Origin: CAYVAP01 sp964343195 | Lineage (GTDB): Bacteria; Bacteroidota; Bacteroidia; J057 | DNA length: 46,249 nt | Assembly: GCA_964343195.1 (NCBI GenBank) | Contig: CAYFIR010000040.1 | Location: 1 to 46,249 of the forward strand | Direction of reading: 5' to 3' | Shown here: positions 41,348 to 46,249 of the stretch, in pieces | Position numbering within the stretch: the first letter of the stretch is position 1 | How the letters are laid out: each line of letters begins with the position of its first letter | The notes under the pieces: model-generated | What the model saw: the letters and a program-made list of their open reading frames with translations, nothing else | Told to the model about the DNA's origin: nothing | Databases searched by the model: none | Position numbers and translations under genes: made by a program

Positions 41348-42721
41348 ATGGGACTCACCAACAGATTGATCCCTGTAGCCACCCTATTGATCTGCTCCTG
41401 CTTTTCCCAACTCCAGGCCCAGGACCCAAACGCAGGCAGAATACCCGAATACGAAATCCCCTACACCCTGCCTTCAGTCGAAGGCGTGGAAGAAACCCTA
41501 CACCGTATCCGGGGCTACTACGAATCCACCACCAGCCGCCGCCTCATCGACGCCGAAACAGGCGAACCGATCACGGATTTCACCGCGTTTAATCCCCATG
41601 CCGAACCTGAGCGCGGCCTGGCAGGAGAGTGGTCCTACACCCATGGCGTGGTGCTCTCGGCTTTTGCCTACCTGGACGAGGTTACCGAGGAGGAGGAATT
41701 CTTTGCCAACAACGTGGCCTTCTACGACTTCGTAGTGGAAAACCTCCCTTACTTCCAGCAGCATTCCGACCAGATTGAGCGAGAAAAAATAGGGAGCTGG
41801 GGCCGAATCCTGGACTTCCATGCCCTGGACGACTGTGGTTCCATCACCGCCGCGATGATCAAGACCTACCTCAAAACCGAGGACGAACGCTACCTGCCGC
41901 TGATCAATCAAACAGCGGAGCACATCAGCCAGGATCAGTTTCGGCTGGACGATGGCACCCTGGCCCGACACCGGCCACAGTACGAATCCGTCTGGGCCGA
42001 TGACATGTACATGAGCGTACCCTTCCTGGCCAATATGGGCGTCCTGACGGGTGAGGAGGAATATTTCGATGACGCCGTCCGGCAGGTGCTGCAGATGGCC
42101 GAGCGGCTGTACATCGAAGACGAAGAACTCTTTGACCACGGTTGGAGCGTCACCTCCGGCGACTACGACCCCCGGTTCTACTGGGGCCGCGCCAATGGCT
42201 GGGTGCTGATGGCGATGGCCGAGCTCCTCAGCGTATTGCCAGAAGACCACGAAGGCCGCGATGAGATCCTGCACCTGTACCGCTCCATGGTTCGCGGTGT
42301 AGCCCACCTGCAGGATGGCTCTGGTTTTTGGCACAACCTCCTGGATCGCAGCGACACCTACCTGGAGACCTCATGCACGGCCATGTTCACCTTTGCCATT
42401 GCCAAGGGCATCAACGAAGGCTGGATCAGCCATGTCTATGGCCCCATAGCCCTCACGGGTTGGAACGCCACCCAGACCCGCGTGCTGGAAAATGGCGCCG
42501 TCGATGGCACCTGCGAGGGTACGACATTCGCCCACGACAATACCTATTACTACCATCGCGGCAAGAGCATCTATGCCACGCATGGGTATGGTCCGGTGCT
42601 ATACGCTGGCGCAGAAATCATTCGGTTGCTCCAGAATGACAAAATCGAAATCAAAACCGCCCGCATCAATTCGCGCAACAGCACCTTCCACTTTCTGCTC
42701 AAAAGTGAGTGGCCGGAATAA
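41348..42721 (+). CDS. GH105-type unsaturated glucuronyl/galacturonyl hydrolase
   Basis: Second GH105-like enzyme of the window, 457 residues, with signal peptide MGLTNRLIPVATLLICSCFSQLQAQ. Typical parts: VWADDMYMSVPFLANMG with the probable catalytic Asp218, YWGRANGWVLMAMAELLSVLP, DGSGFWHNLLDRSDTYLETSCTAMFTFAIAKGINEGW and a C-terminal ATHGYGPVLYAGAEIIRLL. It is longer than the other GH105 protein, with an N-terminal stretch before the barrel, so it probably acts on a different oligomer. It removes 4,5-unsaturated uronate from lyase products in the periplasm. A cysteine in LLICSCF could mark a lipoprotein, but the AQ cleavage site fits better. Confidence 0.85.
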   Translation: MGLTNRLIPVATLLICSCFSQLQAQDPNAGRIPEYEIPYTLPSVEGVEETLHRIRGYYESTTSRRLIDAETGEPITDFTAFNPHAEPERGLAGEWSYTHGVVLSAFAYLDEVTEEEEFFANNVAFYDFVVENLPYFQQHSDQIEREKIGSWGRILDFHALDDCGSITAAMIKTYLKTEDERYLPLINQTAEHISQDQFRLDDGTLARHRPQYESVWADDMYMSVPFLANMGVLTGEEEYFDDAVRQVLQMAERLYIEDEELFDHGWSVTSGDYDPRFYWGRANGWVLMAMAELLSVLPEDHEGRDEILHLYRSMVRGVAHLQDGSGFWHNLLDRSDTYLETSCTAMFTFAIAKGINEGWISHVYGPIALTGWNATQTRVLENGAVDGTCEGTTFAHDNTYYYHRGKSIYATHGYGPVLYAGAEIIRLLQNDKIEIKTARINSRNSTFHFLLKSEWPE

Positions 42722-43042
42722 GACTGGGTTGTGGTCAATAGCTACCTGGAACAACAACGGGTGCTATTCGAAATGTCGCTTAACCACGAAGATCTCGAAG
42801 AAGGCCTCAAATCAAGGATTCCGGTTTATCGGAAGGACGCAAAGCCTTTTTTCTTTGTGTTTCTTCGACTACGCTTAGGAAAAGCCTTTGCGACCTTACT
42901 TCGGCAGGCTCAGCACAGGCCTTGGCGTCCTTTGAGGTAAAAAGGAAGACACCAAGCGGATGCGACAAAATGAAATGCGCCCACAACGACAGATCGGCCC
43001 CCAATCAAAAGTTTTCCCTAACTTTTGGTCAAAATAGAACCT
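42722..43042. other. 321-bp intergenic repeat region
   Basis: No gene. Contains the second copy of the 38-nt dispersed repeat (42757-42794), a CTTCGACTACGCTTAGG / ACTTCGGCAGGCTCAGC portion (about 42867-42915), and the CCTTTGAGGTAAA block near 42929 that is shared with the 15.9-16.1 kb copy. Frames open here only translate the repeat. Confidence 0.6.
42757..42794. repeat. dispersed repeat, copy 2 core
   Basis: Begins ACGGGTGCTATTCG and ends ACCACGAAGATC; 33 of 38 positions agree with 15904-15941. The two ends of the larger element are partly inverted with respect to each other (ACCACGAAG against CTTTGAGGT), as in a fold-back unit. Confidence 0.75.
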
Positions 43043-46000
43043 ATGCTACGTACCTACCTTACCATTTCCCTGTGTCTGGTGACCGCCTTTTTCACCTTTG
43101 GCCAAAGCGATACTCCCGGAACCCCGCTCGCTGATTATTTTCAGCCCCTGAAATACCGCAACATCGGGCCGTTTCGCGGGGGCCGATCGGTTAGTGCCTG
43201 TGGCGTACCGGGCGATCCGCTCACCTATTACATGGGCACCACGGGAGGGGGAGTCTGGAAAACCGAAGACGCAGGCCAGCATTGGTTCAATGTCTCGGAT
43301 GGCTATGTGGGGACAGGATCGGTGGGAGCTGTAGCCGTCTCGGCCAGCCATCCCCGCATCGTGTACGTCGGCATGGGCGAGCACGCTCCCCGAGGCGTCA
43401 TGACCTCACACGGCGATGGGGTCTATCGGTCCACAGACGCTGGCAAGACCTGGACGCACCTGGGGCTCAAAGCTACCCAGCACATTTCCCGCATCATCAT
43501 TCACCCGGAAAATCCCGACGTGGTTTACGTGGCCGCCCAGGGACAGCTGTATGGCCCCAATCCAGAACGTGGCATCTTCAAAACGACCGATGGCGGAGAG
43601 ACCTGGGACAAAGTCCTGTATATCGACGACCTCACCGGCTGCGCCGAACTGTCCATGGACCCGGTGGATCCCGATGTTCTGTACGCCGCCATGTGGGAGC
43701 ATCAACGACTCCCCTGGAAAGTCATCAGCGGCGGCCCCGGCAGCGGTCTGTACAAGTCCACCGACGGGGGCGACACCTGGCAGGAACTCACCGAGGGATT
43801 GCCCGAAGAAAAAGGCAAAATGGCCATCGACGTTTGCCCCTCCAATCCGGAGAAAGTCTATGCCCTGATCGAAAGCGACTCCGACCAGGAAAAGGGTGGC
43901 CTTTTCGCCTCCAACAACGCCGGGAAATCCTGGAGCCGAGTGAGCAAAGACCACCGACTGGTACAACGCGCATGGTACTACATCGAGGTCTTTGCCGATC
44001 CACAGGATGAAAACACCGTGTATGTCCTCAGTGCCGATGCCCTGCGTTCTATTGACGGAGGAAAAACCTGGGAAGAGGTTTCCGGCACCCACGGCGACTA
44101 CCACGATCTCTGGATCAACCCCGACAATCCCCGCAATCTCTGCATCGCCAACGACGGCGGAGCGGCCATCAGTTTTGACCACGGGCAATCCTGGTCCACC
44201 CAGGCCACCATGCCCACGGGGCAGTTTTACCGAATCAACGTGGACAATGGCTTTCCCTACCGGATTTACGGAGGGCAGCAGGACAATACCAGCATTTCCA
44301 TTGCCCACCGCGAGCTCGGCAGCTACGGCATCAGCACCGACAGTTGGGAAGCCTCAGCCGGGGGCGAAAGTGCCTTTCTGGCCTTTGATCCCGACGATCC
44401 GCGCTACGTGATGGGCGGCAGCTACCTGGGTACCATCGAAGTCGTGGACAACGAAGCCAAAGCCAGCACCAATATCATGGCCGCTCCGATCCAGTACCTG
44501 GGTCGTGCAGCCAGCGACATGAAATACCGCTTCAACTGGAACGCCCCCATCATTTGGTCGCAGCACGAGCCCAATACCTGGTACCATGCCGCTCAGGTGC
44601 TGCTGCGCACCCGCGACATGGGACAAACCTGGGAGGAGGCTTCGCCCGACCTGACCCGCGATCAGGAAGACAAGCAGATCCTGGGCGGTGGCCCCTATAC
44701 CGTGGAAGCCGTGGGCGCAGAAAACTACGGAACCATCAGCTACGTCATTGAGTCGCCACACGCAGCGGGTGAAATCTGGGTGGGCACCGATGATGGACTG
44801 GTGCAACTGACCCGTGACGGCGGCGAAACCTGGACCAATGTCACCCCCAAAGGGCTGGAAGAATGCCTGGTCAACGCCATTGACCTTTCGTCCCAAACTC
44901 CCGGCACTGCCTACATCGCCACGACGCGCTACAAGTTCAACGACCATACGCCGCTGCTGATGAAGACCACGAACTATGGTAAAACGTGGACCGACATCAC
45001 CGGCAATCTGCCTTACGGCGCTTACACCCGCGTGGTGCGCGAGGATCAGGAGCGGGAAGACATGCTGTTTGCCGGAACCGAAACCGGGCTCTACCTATCC
45101 ATGAATGGAGGGCAAAGCTGGGAGCGCTTCAACCTCAACCTGCCCCTGACGCCCATTCTGGACCTGAAAGTAGCCCACGGCGACCTGATCGTGGCGACCT
45201 CCGGGCGGGCCTTCTGGGTGCTCGACGATCTGGAATTGCTCCGTCAATATGACGCTTCGCAACAGGCTGCCCATTTGTACCAGCCTGCCGATGCCCTGCT
45301 GGAAAATGGCGGCAGCGAACTGAACGGCAGCAGCGCCGACTTCGACGGAACGAATCCCCTGCGTGGCGTCAACCCCGCAACTGGCGTGGTGATGTATTAC
45401 TCCCTGTCTGAGGCGGGTGATTCGCTGACCATTGAGATGAAAATCAGCACTCCAGAGGGCGAAGTAGTCCGACAACTGAGCAGCGAAAAAGACAAGGCCT
45501 TCCAGGCTTATGCCGGTGGTCCTCCCCCCGAGCCTACCCTACCCACCAAGCTGGGACTGAACCGCTTCGTTTGGGACATGCGCTACCCCGTGATGGAGGG
45601 CGCACCTTCGGTTTACATTGAAGGGAGCTTCCGTGGGCACAAGGCAGCGCCTGGCAGCTACGTAGTGGAGCTAACGGTAGGCGATCAGGTATTGACACAG
45701 GAATTTCGCATACTGGAGAATCCCCTCTACGACCTGAAGGCAGTGGATTATGCAGCCTACGACCAGTTCATGTCCTCAGCCGAGCAGGAACTAAACACCA
45801 TGCACCAGATGGTCAATCGCAACTGGAAGCTCATGCAGCAGTTGGCCACCCTTCTCGATCAGATGGGCGATGGGCACCCCGCACTCCAGCAGGAGGCCCA
45901 AACCCTCATCGACCGGATGAAAGCCTGGGACGGAGAAATGGTGCAGCGCAAATCTCAAGCCTATGACGATGTAGAAAATTTCCCCAATAAATTCACCGCA

Positions 46001-46195
46001 GAATACCTCTTCGCCCTCAACCACGCAGAAAGCAGCCTGCCTCGCGTCAATCAGCCCACTCGCCAGCGAATCGCCGAACTCAACGAGCAGTGGCAGCAGT
46101 TGAAAGCCGAGGGCGATGCGATCCTGCAAACTGCGGTTCCGGCCCTTAACCAGAAACTCTGGGACGCAGGCGTGGGAGCGCTGTGGGTAGAGTGA
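43043..46195 (+). CDS. large exported Asp-box (BNR/sortilin-like) propeller protein
   Basis: A 1050-residue exported protein with signal peptide MLRTYLTISLCLVTAFFTFGQ (ATG at 43043; a TTG six codons earlier is also open). I count 11 Asp-box motifs (such as STDAGKTW, TTDGGETW, STDGGDTW, SIDGGKTW, TRDGGETW) over residues about 70-720, indicating two beta-propellers like those of sortilin/VPS10 and xyloglucanase GH74 proteins. A C-terminal region (about 800-1050) holds a beta domain and a helical tail with an NTMHQMVNRNWKLMQQL segment. In Bacteroidota such proteins are often annotated glycosyl hydrolase, but activity is rarely shown. No enzymatic residues can be assigned from sequence alone. Confidence 0.8.
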   Translation: MLRTYLTISLCLVTAFFTFGQSDTPGTPLADYFQPLKYRNIGPFRGGRSVSACGVPGDPLTYYMGTTGGGVWKTEDAGQHWFNVSDGYVGTGSVGAVAVSASHPRIVYVGMGEHAPRGVMTSHGDGVYRSTDAGKTWTHLGLKATQHISRIIIHPENPDVVYVAAQGQLYGPNPERGIFKTTDGGETWDKVLYIDDLTGCAELSMDPVDPDVLYAAMWEHQRLPWKVISGGPGSGLYKSTDGGDTWQELTEGLPEEKGKMAIDVCPSNPEKVYALIESDSDQEKGGLFASNNAGKSWSRVSKDHRLVQRAWYYIEVFADPQDENTVYVLSADALRSIDGGKTWEEVSGTHGDYHDLWINPDNPRNLCIANDGGAAISFDHGQSWSTQATMPTGQFYRINVDNGFPYRIYGGQQDNTSISIAHRELGSYGISTDSWEASAGGESAFLAFDPDDPRYVMGGSYLGTIEVVDNEAKASTNIMAAPIQYLGRAASDMKYRFNWNAPIIWSQHEPNTWYHAAQVLLRTRDMGQTWEEASPDLTRDQEDKQILGGGPYTVEAVGAENYGTISYVIESPHAAGEIWVGTDDGLVQLTRDGGETWTNVTPKGLEECLVNAIDLSSQTPGTAYIATTRYKFNDHTPLLMKTTNYGKTWTDITGNLPYGAYTRVVREDQEREDMLFAGTETGLYLSMNGGQSWERFNLNLPLTPILDLKVAHGDLIVATSGRAFWVLDDLELLRQYDASQQAAHLYQPADALLENGGSELNGSSADFDGTNPLRGVNPATGVVMYYSLSEAGDSLTIEMKISTPEGEVVRQLSSEKDKAFQAYAGGPPPEPTLPTKLGLNRFVWDMRYPVMEGAPSVYIEGSFRGHKAAPGSYVVELTVGDQVLTQEFRILENPLYDLKAVDYAAYDQFMSSAEQELNTMHQMVNRNWKLMQQLATLLDQMGDGHPALQQEAQTLIDRMKAWDGEMVQRKSQAYDDVENFPNKFTAEYLFALNHAESSLPRVNQPTRQRIAELNEQWQQLKAEGDAILQTAVPALNQKLWDAGVGALWVE

Positions 46196-46249
46196 GCAGG
46201 GGGACAGATGTAAACCAGTAAAAGGTATAAAGGAAATGGAGGTATAAAG
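46196..46249. other. 3' end of window, repeat start
   Basis: AAAGGTATAAAGGAAATGGAGG near 46221-46243 resembles the GGTATGGAGG-type element at other operon ends; its partner arm would lie beyond the window. Confidence 0.35.

Noticed and set aside
41498..42334. 278-codon minus-strand frame opposite the second GH105 gene
   Set aside because: Shadow frame; composition follows the complement of the real gene.
43406..44308. 300-codon minus-strand frame opposite the Asp-box protein
   Set aside because: The Gly/Val-rich translation is what the complement of repeated Asp-box codons gives; no independent support.

Overview
The window looks like a chromosomal segment of a free-living, carbohydrate-degrading Bacteroidota. 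The evidence is a C-terminal type IX secretion (T9SS) sorting domain on the esterase at 39506-41194, a Nudix-type arabinose regulator, a TAnnTTTG promoter element in front of kduI, lipoprotein signals, and fold-back repeats between genes. A marine Saprospiria/Lewinella-like or Cytophagales-like organism is my guess; nothing here fixes the genus. I see no tRNA, rRNA, CRISPR array, phage, integrase or transposase gene.

Layout. 1-9.1 kb holds general genes: a DUF4180 protein, acetyl-CoA synthetase (acs), a membrane-anchored AraC regulator, a secreted alpha/beta hydrolase overlapping a small barrel-like protein, a DODA-type dioxygenase, a VOC protein, a DUF2071 protein and a GyrI-like protein. 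9.1-15.8 kb is a uronate module: a LacI regulator divergent from kduI-kduD-DUF4861 lipoprotein-uxuB-like SDR-exuT-like MFS transporter. 16.2-23.2 kb is an L-arabinose operon on the minus strand: araR (Nudix-like)-araB-araD-sodium/solute symporter-araA. 23.5-26.1 kb is a partial L-fucose-like oxidative module: an SDR dehydrogenase, a Zn-alcohol dehydrogenase broken by an internal deletion with frameshift, and a lactonase-type amidohydrolase. 26.2-28.7 kb holds an NCS1-type permease and a GntR-type regulator, divergent from an L-rhamnose operon (29.0-37.0 kb): rhaEW (aldolase/dehydrogenase fusion)-rhaI-rhaB-lutA-lutB-lutC. 37.0-42.7 kb encodes exported enzymes: a GH43-like beta-propeller hydrolase, two GH105-type unsaturated uronyl hydrolases and a T9SS esterase with Ig-like repeats. 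43.0-46.2 kb is a large exported Asp-box (BNR/sortilin-like) protein.

How it fits together. The sugars handled are those of rhamnogalacturonan I pectin: unsaturated galacturonate (GH105, KduI, KduD), rhamnose (RhaI, RhaB, RhaEW), lactate from rhamnose (LutABC to pyruvate), and arabinose from side chains (AraABD). Each sugar module carries its own regulator (LacI, Nudix AraR, GntR), and I found candidate operators beside each. No SusC/SusD pair, polysaccharide lyase, KDG kinase/aldolase, mannonate dehydratase or fuconate dehydratase lies in the window, so those steps must be encoded elsewhere.

The least expected content is non-coding. Several families of fold-back or tandem repeats recur between operons, and one appears to run in frame into the 5' end of a glycoside hydrolase gene. 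Among genes, the points most worth following are the NCS1 permease in the rhamnose regulon, the broken Zn-alcohol dehydrogenase, the Nudix regulator with a lost catalytic box and paired candidate operators, and the DUF4861 lipoprotein inside the uronate operon.
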